Positions 53,111 through 64,000 of a stretch of 64,000 nucleotides of DNA are shown piece after piece. The stretch lies in contig NC_083600.1 of assembly GCF_020882245.1 (NCBI RefSeq), forward strand, positions 5,766,001-5,830,000, given 5' to 3'. Position 1 is the first letter of the stretch. The number at the start of each line of letters is the position of its first letter. The notes beneath the pieces are model-generated. The model searched no databases and was not told the DNA's origin. It saw only the letters and a list, made by a program, of their open reading frames with translations. The translations under genes were made by a program, and so were the position numbers. The stretch is from Rhopalosiphum padi (taxonomy: Eukaryota > Arthropoda > Insecta > Hemiptera > Aphididae).

Positions 53111-54640
53111 TATTCATGTGTATTTACTGTGTTCTTGAACAATGCGAATTACTTTCTATAATTATTATGCAGTTGAGTATATATTATTTCCAACATAAAA
53201 ACTAGGTTGTACGTTCCTAAAACGAATAGCATATTAAATTAGCATAATCTAAAGCTGTGAAGCGTATTACATTTTGAAATAATATGATTATTATTGAGAA
53301 ACAAAAGTATTATGTATAACATTATATTGATAAAAGAAAAGTAATGTAATATTCATAGCTATCGTTTTTTACTCTTTTTATAATACACAACATGTGGCTG
53401 ATGCGGAAAAGATAACCATAAATCACTGGTATTCTGAGGTTTTAGGTATTATTAATTAGTAGCAATTGTTATTTTTAAACGTGTTCTGAAATAATATTAT
53501 ACGTGTCATAATGTGTTTGGTTTAGTTCACCGTGTCGACATATCTTATTATAATTTTTATTTTTAATCGAATTAGACACAGTTTATTTTCACAACGTTTT
53601 AGTGGCTCTCGGTAACCTTAACTCATTGTATTTTGTTGCTCTTTTAATAAACCATTGCATTTGAAGCGTGTGCGTTTTAATTTAACGACGTTATACGAAA
53701 CATCCTGCCGTTTCCGTATTGTCATATCGTTGATATTTTCCAGCACAGCTTGAGCCATGTGAAATAAATTAAAATTTAAAACGATTAATAGACATTCGTT
53801 TCGTGTGGTTTCATCGTTACCACACGACGAACGTTGTCCTTAGAATAAAATGTAGAACGACACAACTACGCACTATTATACTGGATAGTTCTCAAATATT
53901 TTATCACGAATTAATGTATGAACCCGCAGTTACAAAAAATGAATAATTTCTTTTTCGTTCTTGAAAACTTCTTAACTCATAACCGCAGTTCATGCAGAGA
54001 AGCGTGCACCGTCCGAACGGCACCCGATTAGACTTCTCGAAATTGTCCGAATTTCTTGTCCCGTACATCGGTTGTACAATAAATATATTTTTATCGCGTA
54101 CAATATGTACACGATGTATACGGTAACCAATCGGCTAATGGAAATGGGCCTCGAAAACTTGCGACCAAACATTTTTACAAAACAAAAATATATATCGAAA
54201 AAATCGACCGTTTTTGGTCCGTTAACCATCAACGCGTGACACATAAGCACATTACAGCAGCCAAGCCACATCCATACTCGCCACGATACTGCGTCGTACA
54301 CAGTCTTCCGACGACAGTCATCATTCATGTAACGATATTCTGTCTGGATGTTAGTTTGCTTATCTCGTTTCGATTATTAAGCGAATAAAATATGTCATTT
54401 ACAACGAACGCCCGCGGAGCACGGCGTATTATAATATAGAAAACGTCTTGTGAACGATACGTTTTTTTAATAAATCATTTACGCCGATTGCGTGGCATTT
54501 CACAATATTAAAATGTCAATGTATAACACTCGACTTTCTTTATTAGTAAACCAGATTTGCACATTATTATTTTAGTTAAATTGTTATTTATGGTGACATA
54601 TTATGATATTATTATGCATTTGATAATCTCTACTGAAAAC
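53111..54640. other. Mixed AT-rich stretch with a GC-richer part at 53960-54440
   Basis: No supportable gene. The 112-codon minus-strand frame at 53990-54328 is unrecognised. Confidence 0.45.
54539..54544 (-). terminator. Possible poly(A) signal AATAAA
   Basis: AATAAA on the minus strand lies about 104 bases beyond the stop of the candidate exon at 54648-54876. The hexamer is common by chance in DNA this AT-rich. Confidence 0.2.
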
Positions 54641-54647
54641 GACAAGT

Positions 54648-54876
54648 TTAAGTTTGTTTTTCAAATTGAATATCGTTTATTACTTTATTATTAGTAATAT
54701 TGACTTCGCCTATTTCAATTACCCGTTTATTTCTCTCGCTGTTATCTATCTCTACGTATAATATAAATTTACCATCCGGGCACACAATAAGGTCTATTGT
54801 ACAAAACTGCTGAGCTACATCGATAGTTTGTTGTCGTCGTTTGGTTGACCAAGGCCAAAAAAACACGTCACCGGCA
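54648..54876 (-). CDS. Candidate terminal coding exon, unknown protein
   Basis: A minus-strand frame runs from a possible acceptor (TTTCACAG, exon starting at 54876) to a TAA at 54648, about 76 codons. It reads AGDVFFWPWSTKRRQQTID and later DLIVCPDGKFILYVEIDN. Composition is balanced, with charged residues and few homopolymers, unlike most frames in this window. There is no ATG at the start, and an in-frame stop lies just upstream of the acceptor, so if real it is a spliced 3' exon. The acceptor has a weak pyrimidine tract, and no upstream exon was found. I do not recognise the family. A pseudogene or chance frame is about as likely. Confidence 0.25.
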
Positions 54877-55419
54877 CTGTGAAACGTGATTTACCGTTTT
54901 CAACGTTTACTCCCTTCTGTCAACTGGTGTACATTCACCTTTGTCTCAATACAGCCCTTACAGTCTGGGCAGCACGTTTAAAAATATTATTTTACATAGG
55001 TCACTGAAACAGACTGCACAACATAATAGTTTGGACTGTAAAACAAATTTTAATTTTTTATTCTATACGCACTCATACGATCAAGAAGCGAATACTGTAA
55101 ATTTTCCCAAAAATAAGCGACAAATAAATATTTTACGATCACGAAATAAAGTAATGAACAATTTATATCCACAAACACACTAATGATCGTGGGTCACTTC
55201 TGCGAATTAATGACTCGGTTGCCGGTCGATCGATAATTAATGTATGATTCGCATTTCACGCTAATATGATTTAGTCGAAACTAGTAACTATCAATATTAA
55301 CGGTAAAAATCAACGTAATAAAAATAGAACGTTTAAACCGAACACCTGTGGGTTTTAACGTATTTTATATCGTACAGCTCAATCGTTAAATGGATAATAA
55401 TAGCAACGTAGGAAAATAG
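54877..55419. other. AT-rich stretch with an unrecognised plus-strand frame
   Basis: The 80-codon frame at 54941-55183 (+) has no recognisable domain. Nothing else is seen. Confidence 0.4.
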
Positions 55420-56224
55420 ACAATAGTCGAATTCGTGGTTTTTAAAACGAACGTACGCGCTGATATAGCAGTGATATTATATATGTATAACGAGACGAAA
55501 CCCGATCGTTTTTCGAATGCGTTATTCCCGTTATTTATTTATTTATATTTATTATATAAAAACCGTGAAATTGATATTATAATAAATAATAATATTATAT
55601 TAAACGTACACACACACCACACACACACAGAGTCGGCGATAGCGAGGCGAAAAGAATATGTTTGTTATTGATTCGCGCGGAGTGCGCGCATTATTGTTTT
55701 ATTGGCCCAACAGAAAAATATTGTCGATATCTGTTGTAGTAAACCAGCGTATGTATAAATGTATTATTTTCTCGGCAACGTAACGACGTATTTGCCGGTC
55801 GTTTGGCATTCTAAAAAGGGTCCATAAATCAGATATTTTTTAAAAACGCCGCCGCCGCAACATTGTTGTCCCGCAACGTCCTCGCGTCGAATCTCTCACG
55901 CGCACCGTACGCGCGCGTATTATACGGGAAATACAGCCCCGCGCTTGTAAACGTCTCTGGCGATTAAAAACGGTTTTCGCTAATCTATTCGACGACCTCA
56001 ATAATTCATCGGGACCTGCGTAGGCGGCGGCGAGAAAACGGCGGTGGGCGCCCAGCCACGTCCAGCTCACCGGTATTACGACGACGACGACACAAACACA
56101 CGTCGCGCGCGCTCATTCACACACACACACACGTAATATATATATATTATATTTTATTATTTTAAACCTGTACGAGTATTATCTAAACGCCAAAGCGACC
56201 GTGTGTGCGTGCATGTGAGTGTGC

Positions 56225-56239
56225 GAGAGAGAGAGAGAG
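56225..56239. repeat. (GA)n microsatellite
   Basis: Seven GA units. In Drosophila GAGAG sites bind GAGA factor; a role here is only a possibility. Confidence 0.85.
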
Positions 56240-56251
56240 TGAGAAAGCGGA

Positions 56252-56273
56252 GTGTGTGTGTGTGTGTGTGTGT
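56252..56273. repeat. (GT)n microsatellite
   Basis: Eleven uninterrupted GT units, 12 bases after the GA repeat. Confidence 0.9.
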
Positions 56274-56700
56274 ATACTTTATTCTACGTGAAATAACGCA
56301 TAAATCAAATAACCCGCACGGCAGGCGCAGTGGAGTGCGGACGACGACGTCGGCGGCGGCGACGAGGGGGTACGCCAAGTTTTCGGAAGGGCACCCGGTT
56401 GATATATGAGCCCGCAACGCCCCTTGAAAACGCCAACTACCTCATACCGTACACATATAAGTACCCGCCCTCGTTTACACGCCGCTTATTGCCGGGGCGC
56501 GGGACACGGCGTTTCGCAGTGGTGGACGGGGATTATTATAGTGTACGCCGACGATTTGTTTTTATATACATTTATTATTATATAATATATACGGTCAACT
56601 GTTGTAATATCGCAACTAACGTAGGTATTGCGATATTAATAATACACAGCATTACCTGGCGTTATACATAGTAGATAATATGTCGTAGGCGTATGCATGT

Positions 56701-59700
56701 GTGTGCATTTTATAATTAAGTCGTAGATTCGAGATTAAATATAAATTTAAAATTTACTACTCACTATTTGCAGCTTTGGAATTTAATTAAGTCTTCTCAA
56801 ATCGCCTCGGCGGTTTTATCGTGAATTAGGCTCTTAATAAAAAAAATGTATAGAGAAAATTTAAATTTTAAAATTATTTTTTATCTTTATTTACTTAAGA
56901 AAATATTGCAATTTTAATTTGTTCACTGTTCAGTTTGTTCAGTGAATATAATTACTTAATTGCTAAAATACCTAAAAAAAAAACAAATACGTAAAAAATG
57001 TAATTAAAAACCGTAAAAATAAAGACTAGTAAAAAACCCATCACGTTAATTATAAAATATTTTTGAATATTAAGTTACAAAATAATATTATATTCGCATA
57101 AATCACAATATTATAAAATATACTTTTTTGAATCATATAAGTTATAACACTTATACTAAACGTACACTACACTGTATGCTACGTTACTATGTTGTATGTA
57201 GTCATTTACGACTAAGCATTTAATATACTACTATTTTGTAACACATAATTGCGTATAGTATACAGGAAATTGTGAATAGAAATACAAAAAAAAAATTAAT
57301 TATACTAGAATTTATAATATATTATTATTAACGATAAAATCACTATTTGAATTTGGTCACAAAGTTAAAATGTTGTATCAAACTTTTTAGTAAACGATAT
57401 TACACGATACTCAATGTTTATTTTATACTAAATTAAAAAAAAAACAAGTCAGGTATAAACAACAATTTCCGTGTTTAAACATAAGTGGTAACTATACTTA
57501 TTAATTATTTTACAACTCAAAATCAAACAATAAAGGAAAATTTAAACTTATTTCTTATAAAATATAAATTGATTGTTATTAATATCTATTGTCAATAACA
57601 CGATTCATAAGTCATTGTGTTGCATTTCAATATATTATACTTATACAATTAAGTTATTATTAAATAATATGCTAGATTGCGCTGTATAATTAAATGTATA
57701 TACTTACTTACTACTTAAAACATCATCAATATTTTAATGTTTTTTTTTTTTTTATGCTAACTGCTATAATTTAGATATTATTATATCAATGTAGTTTTTC
57801 TACGTAGTGATATTGCCTATACAACGCGCCGTTATTGTGTTCATTGTTCTAACATTAATATGCAATAAAATTATTAATAAATTAATAAATTACCAATATT
57901 AATATACATTTTTGTAATAATATTATTTTAAAATTTACTTTTTATTTAAATAAAAATATTATAATAATCATGATAATCGTATTATTCGTATTCTATAAAT
58001 TATTATATAATCCTAAAAAAATTATAGATAGGTATAATTTATATATGTATTTTATGTGATAATATAAATATATATAATATAAAAATAAACTGTTATTTTA
58101 AATTAGATTAATAAGTAGGAAATACAAAACAAAAAGTTACGTATTCAATTGTATTTAGAAGGGTGCCTTATTTTACGATATAAGAAGTACCAGCATCTTG
58201 GCATTCAGTCAACATTAACAAAATATACTATTTTTGTCTATTAAAAAAACACAGCTCATAAATCAGACAAACCTAACAAAATAAAATTTTAGTCAAAGAC
58301 TGTAAAAAATAAATCTTTTGATAAAATGTTTAAAACGGATTTCCAAATTGTTGAGTTGTATTCATTAATCTAAAAACCTTAAATCATAAATGTAAATGTA
58401 TAGTTTGTATGAGTGTTTATGTAATAATAAAAAAAAAAAAAATAATAATAATAATATACATTTATAATGAACTCAAAGTGCATAGTTGTAAATTAATTTG
58501 TCAAATTATAATGATTCGTCTAAAATATTCAATTCAATAATTAAAAATAAACATAATGTTCATAATAATATAATATTATGACGGTTATTAATAACTTTGT
58601 CGAAACTATATGTTTGTGCATAATCGGGTTACGAGAGAAATTAATGGATTAAAAAAAATTATTCGACTGAATCAATTAAATTATTTCTACTTCGACTCGC
58701 GCTAGATATTCTATATGATGTTATAAAGTAGTAAACTGGGTTGTATCGTCGAATTCATTTTCGTAGATTATTATAGAGTAGATAGCGATAATGTGGACAT
58801 CTCTATTGAAGCTTTATACTTGGGATAACTTGGTTTTAGAAAATATCATCGTACCCTTATAATATTCTTCTTAGCGAGTTAATCATTTCTTCCTGGAGCA
58901 AAATACAACCATTTCATTACAAGACAATTTAAGTTTCCGGCGAATCGTTTTCCCGAGTCATTACGGCGCAGTGGCGCCCCATCGACCGTCGCGAACTTTC
59001 AACCGAAACGATCTCGGAGGCTCAAATTACCGGAAGTGCATGCGTTTCCATTACAGATAAATAGAAGGTCTGCCATTCAAAAACATATAAATATAATATA
59101 TCTGATAAAGAGATTTTTTCCAACTTAATATTAGGTAGATTATACAGCAGTATCAATGTACTATCTATGTATTATTGATATATTATTAATCCGTGAATAC
59201 CTATAACAATATATTATTTTATAACTACTATATAAAAATTATAATACATAGACATATATTTTATACCTATAAATAGTGCACAGAAATTTTCATGGATATC
59301 AAATATTTTTCATAAATTACTTATATTATATATAATTAATATTTAAGACCTGTAAAGTTAATAAATATAATTTATTTAATTTGATGCTTTCTCTATAAAT
59401 TATAAAATATAATAACACGTGTAATAATTACAAAAATAGATAAAACCATTCAACAAAAAAATACACGGATGAAGTGAAATGGCTAAAAATTTTATTTTCA
59501 TTGAAATTACTTTTGAAAAATAACTAAAAATATCAAACATTTTTCTATGCTAATAATTAAAGCAGTAAATAGAGTACCAATGTATTCCCATGCAAAGCAT
59601 GTGTAAGACAACTAGTTTAAGGTTTATAACAAACATAAAAAAAACTAAATAATTTGTACTTTTTCTTATTAATATTTGTGAATTATATATATTCAACCAA

Positions 59701-62159
59701 TTATATATCCTATAAGTTTAACTTAAGGGAATACACTCATGTATAACAATAACATTAAATATTTAAATTAATAATTAATACAGCTTTCTAGACTTTTAAT
59801 CACGACATTTGTATTGTTTCTATAAGATTATTATCGTTAACGTAATCTCGTAGAAACACGAACTAGCTAGGATACTTCCGACGCATATACCTACGATAAC
59901 TAGCAATTGGTAAGTTGGCATTAGACAAGGCAATTTCCGATGTTTCTACGCCGACTTCCGTTTCAATATTTGAACTTAGATGAAACATAAAATTTGCCTT
60001 TAAGCTATTATTATTATTCTAGTTTCCGCTCATTGTAAAAGAAAGTAATTTAAAAAATACGAAAATCATTTAAATAATTAGTTTTTTAGCTATCTACATT
60101 TAGTATTTTGGGGTCATCAAAAGAAAAAATATATGATTAAAATACTTTTAGAGGATTGCAATGCCATGGTAAACGTAAAGGCTTAAAATAACACAACAAT
60201 TTAAAAATAAAACATTTAAATTCAATTTATAAAATTTGTTACCATAATAATTTAAAATTACGAAAATCTGAATAATAAAATAAAATGAATTTAGTTCAAC
60301 GAGGAAAGAAAACGTAATAGTTTTTTTTCTTCAAAATAGTGAGATAACACATTTCATTTTAAATAGATAACATATATTTATGGTAGTTATAAAATAGAAG
60401 TCACTTAAGTACCGTTGTTACAGTTCTCTATTATTATAATTAAAACTATTAGTAGTTAAATAAATATATTATGTTTAAAATATATTAAGTACTCTCCATT
60501 TTTCAAAAACAATAATCATAAATTGATCAACTGACTTATTATTATAATACATTAAGAAATATGCTAGATATATATTAAGAAAAAAACATATTTATGAGGC
60601 AATGACATCTTAATATATCTTAGTCTATAAATTGCTTATATTATAAAAATAAAAACTAAATATAAAAATTGAAATGATTCAACATTTAACATGATATCTA
60701 TAGGTTTATATAGTTCTATTGACTTTAAGATTTAAGTAAATAATTATACAATATATAGTATTAGTTATGATTACTAATTTAAGTATTTTATTAATCTTAA
60801 ATTATAATTTGATTTTTAGAATTATTTTTTAAGATCAGACAATATTATACACATTAAATATCAAAAAATGATTTGAAATTTTACAAAAATGCATAACAAC
60901 AGAGGTGAAAACTTGGATATATAATTACAGGTTAATCAAATAAATAAATATAATCAAGGTTCAATCTGGAGGATAAAGGTCATCCGTGCTAATTTGGACT
61001 TAAAAATCTAGGAATCCATGAAGAACACACATAGATAAATAGAATAGAAAATTATTAATAAAGATTTTTTAATTTTCGGTAAAAAATAATACAATGTTTT
61101 CATTCAAAACAATTTGAAAATGTAAATATATAAACACGATAAACAGGTACATATTATTTTGTAATAACTAATAAACGAATTTTATATTTTTACACTAGCC
61201 AAACGTTTGGCTAATGAACAAAGACCACCAACGGTAACTTTAAAATCTCGTGCGAAGGTTTTTGACCCCGAGAATGTTTCTGAGAGGATAATGAGATTTT
61301 AATTTTTTGTCCTAATTACACAATTAATGATGCTCATAGATGAAAATGTTTCGTAACCCTAAAATTATATTTTTGAAGGCGTTCGAACACTTCGTGACGG
61401 CAATTTAAATGAAAACGCAGATCAAATGTGAATTACCAAATATAAATTGATACTTTGAACCCTACTATAATCTGCATTAAGCACTATTAAACGCACCTGT
61501 GCGCGAACATATTACAATATAGACAACAATGTTATCAACCCACTCGGAATTGTTTGCTGTGTTTATGATTTCAACTATACCGATATGTGTATATAATATT
61601 ATATAAGAAGACGTATTCTTCTGATGCAGAACAATTGCAATGGCTTTTAAATTTACGACCAAAATATAATAATAAAAGTTGTTTTAATATAATATATTTA
61701 TTTATATATATATATTATTTATGTGTGTCATATATATATATTATATATAATACACATATAGTATAGTCACATAGATATAAAATATATATCAAAAGGGGGA
61801 CTTTGAGTTTTGCTCGTAACTTATTCGGCTGCCGACATTTTCAACCTTTCTGTTTCACTGAACCGTGACGATTAAAAAACGCCATCAATTTTCAATTCGT
61901 AGACATGGTGTAGGTAATGCACAACAGCTGATGACGCTCAGACTTTCGAAAAATCGTTTTCGTTCTTTCTCGATGTGTTATACAGAAACGTCTTAAAATG
62001 TCGATTTATCACAAAACATGTAAGTACGCCTATTCACGAAATCAGAACGTAATAACAATTCAGTATCCGATCAATTCACGCTAATTAAAAAATATTGGAA
62101 ATTCAGCCTCAAAAATAAAACGTCCTATTTCACGATTTGGTTTGTCGTAAACTATTATT
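56701..62159. other. AT-rich non-coding stretch
   Basis: I see no gene. A short balanced segment at 58930-59045 (with CATTACGGCGCAGTGGCGCC) and a less AT-rich part around 61800-62100 stand out, but have no paired repeats or coding signal. Long TA-rich runs lie at 61690-61800. Confidence 0.5.
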
Positions 62160-63260
62160 GACGAGCCGTCACGGGTTATGATAATTATTATAATATGTGG
62201 TACCATCTCACAAACACTTGAGACGTGTATGAAATCGAAACCGAGTTTTTCGATTACATTTTCTATTGCACAGTTGGCGGGACGGGAATGGGAAGAGTCG
62301 ACGAAGAAATTAAGAATCGGATATACGTGTCGATAAAACGATATGGGTTAGGCGCGTTTTTAATTTATTGTTATACTCGTGCTGCTCGCGAGTGAGATAA
62401 TGACGGCAACGACATTGAGGTTTGTTGTTTTTTCGTTCGTGACAACGACCCCCCCCCCCCCCGTCGTGTGTAAGCCATTTAAAATCAGCCTTTGAGCACG
62501 AGCATATAATATTATCATATCGTTTCTATATGCGGTCGGTCTCCGGCGGGGAGCTAGCTAGGGCAGCATAAATCATACGCGCCAACAAATGCGTCTCGGC
62601 ATTTGGGCGCGGGAAACGATGGAAATGCGTCGCCAAAAAATCGCGCAGGCCGTGTTAAATCGATTTAATCCGACAGCAGATATTATATTATAGTATAATA
62701 TATCTACGAATATACATTATAAAGGCTGACTACGGGAAGTGACTGCCGCTATCGGTATAGCCGGTCTAGAAATCGTCTCCGAATTCGGTCGCGTCCTGTA
62801 CGCCCGGCGGACACGCAGCGCCACAGCAACTTCCGGCGTCGGTGGATTTGACGCGCGCATGCACGTGACTGGTGACTTGCCACGTTCCGTTCGACCGGCC
62901 ATTACGGGCTTTATCGTCAAACCAACGCCCTCTCGGCTCTGTGTATTGTGTAGGACCCAAATTGATACGCGACCGGCGAAATGTTATTGCACGTGCCGAC
63001 CATCGCCGCTGGGCTTCTGGCTAAACTTTTCCGATTTATCGTGTCCCCATAATATATTAAACATTGATAATATTGAATTAATTACTATTATTATTTGAAT
63101 GTGGACAACTAATATAATACGATATTAGCGTGGGTTTTGAAAACCGACTAGAACGTCGTCGATTATACAGTAACTTCTCGTCACGAGAATAAACGCTCGC
63201 CGGATGGACCTTTTCCGATCAAGTTTAAACGCTTTGATCAACTTCTGCCGTATTTATAAT
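62160..63260. other. GC-richer, CpG-dense patch
   Basis: Strongest at 62530-63040. Frames at 62739-63098 (+), 62717-62920 (-) and 62766-62960 (-) occupy the same DNA and none is recognisable. Contains a 14-base C run. Promoter/5' UTR or enhancer DNA is possible. Confidence 0.4.
62449..62462. repeat. C14 homopolymer
   Basis: Fourteen C in a row, flanked by ACGA on the left and GTCGT on the right, so the immediate flanks form a short inverted repeat around the run. Confidence 0.9.
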
Positions 63261-64000
63261 TCAAAAACGTTTCTATAATATTAAATAATCGTAATAATAA
63301 TAAATAGGCGGAATGCGAAGATCAGTGCCAATAAATTATTTTTGGTAGTTTACAATTTAACGGTTAGTCGGAATATTCACTGTAACTTTATCAAAAGCTA
63401 TAAGTTTCACAACTTTTATCACTGCTTTTTAAAAGTGTGATTTTATTATTTTACATTTATATTTTGGTTTAAAAACAAAACAGTCGCGTACTAATTTGTA
63501 AAGAATGATTTGTTCAATAATGAGTTACGAGTATAATAATTATACAATTATTGTATATAGTCGACTATCGATAAATCAAATGTCTTTATTACTCGAAGTA
63601 GCTCGGTCGCTTAACAATATCACGGTTATTCGGATAAAAAGATTTATTTAGGTACACTCAATAATTCAATGTAAAATGTAAGGCAAACCAACCGCCAATA
63701 GTGGCAATTCGATGTTCCTATGCCAATCGTTTTTATATATAAATATGCTACTACAGTGGCTTTAATGCAAGACACAAAACAATGGTAATACAAGGTAGAT
63801 GGTGACTTCAAATAGTTCGTGGTATAAATGGTAATTTTGGTTAAACTTAAATGGCAGCTATAACGTCTTTTTAGTATATTGCGTACAACGCGTGAAGGAA
63901 AATAAAAACTCGGAGACGGTCGGTTAGTAAACAATGACAATGACTATGAACTTATAAGGTCACTATGGTGCCTGCGTCAGATCGGTCACTTCTGCAGGAA
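63261..64000. other. AT-rich non-coding end of the window
   Basis: The 98-codon minus-strand frame at 63644-63940 is unrecognised. Nothing else is seen. Confidence 0.5.

Larger units (their letters stand above)
55420..56700. other. GC-rich, CpG-dense patch with CA, GA and GT repeats
   Basis: This is among the GC-richest parts of the window, strongest at 55830-56110 and 56310-56530, with CGACGACGA and GGCGGCGGCG runs. Frames at 55840-56070 (-), 56203-56409 (+), 56157-56417 (-) and 56330-56671 (+) are Arg-rich or repeat-encoded and are not credible proteins. It is the best candidate here for a promoter or 5' UTR of a gene whose coding exons lie elsewhere. Confidence 0.4.

Noticed and set aside
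56203..56671. Arg-rich and Val/Cys-rich frames
   Set aside because: They are encoded by GT/GA repeats and CGACGA/GGCGGC runs, a repeat artefact.
58969..58980. CAGTGGCGCC as another copy of the hAT-like MITE end
   Set aside because: No opposing GCGCCACTG and no 8-bp duplication were found nearby.
62739..63098. 119-codon open frame as a gene
   Set aside because: It overlaps two minus-strand frames in the same patch. There is no recognisable content, and the C-terminal part dissolves into AT-rich sequence.

Overview
The window reads as nuclear DNA of an aphid, probably a macrosiphine close to the pea aphid (Acyrthosiphon). The basis is indirect. Base composition is very AT-rich, roughly 70-75% by eye. 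AATATTATT-type palindromes and TAGGTA/TACCTA words are very common. CpG-rich patches are scattered through it, and there are short eukaryotic transposons and a nuclear tRNA. No complete protein-coding gene can be supported on either strand. Open frames are short and mostly low-complexity or in GC-richer patches, and none shows a domain I recognise, except the remnants of a retrotransposon. The window is best read as intergenic and/or long-intron sequence, perhaps around genes whose exons lie outside or are too short to see.

Layout. 1-2646 is AT-rich filler, followed by one intact tRNA-Glu(CTC) gene (2647-2718) with both internal Pol III promoter boxes and a T-run terminator. At 3610-4148 lies a hAT-like miniature transposon with inverted ends and a perfect 8-bp target duplication. 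From 4.2 to 18.3 kb the AT-rich sequence is broken by GC-richer patches at about 8.7, 10.7, 13.1 and 17.7 kb. At 18417-18898 is a small element with imperfect inverted ends and repeated subterminal GTAAGT/GTAGGAACT motifs. A strong GC-richer patch occupies about 23.1-24.3 kb. At 28846-29304 (minus strand) is an internally deleted LINE: the end of ORF1, the start of the ORF2 endonuclease, the last 36 codons of ORF2, a 3' UTR and a poly(A) tail, all inside a 13-bp target duplication. At 31777-32562 a Tc1/mariner-like MITE sits inside a GC-richer patch and splits it in two. From 33.3 to 45.9 kb the sequence is mostly featureless AT-rich DNA with a few unexplained, more balanced segments. At 49324-50435 there are ten copies of an 18-bp motif, GGAAATAGTACGTTTTGC, in an arrangement suggesting a non-autonomous mobile element. 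GC-richer patches recur at about 46, 52-54, 55.5-56.6 and 62.2-63.2 kb, some with CA/GT/GA microsatellites and one with a 14-base C run. One possible terminal coding exon lies on the minus strand at 54648-54876.

The tRNA is the only gene I regard as functional. The mobile-element calls rest on terminal repeats, target duplications and reading frames visible in the sequence. Family names are inferred from those structures. The GC-richer patches could be promoters, 5' UTRs or enhancers of genes outside the window, but this is inference.
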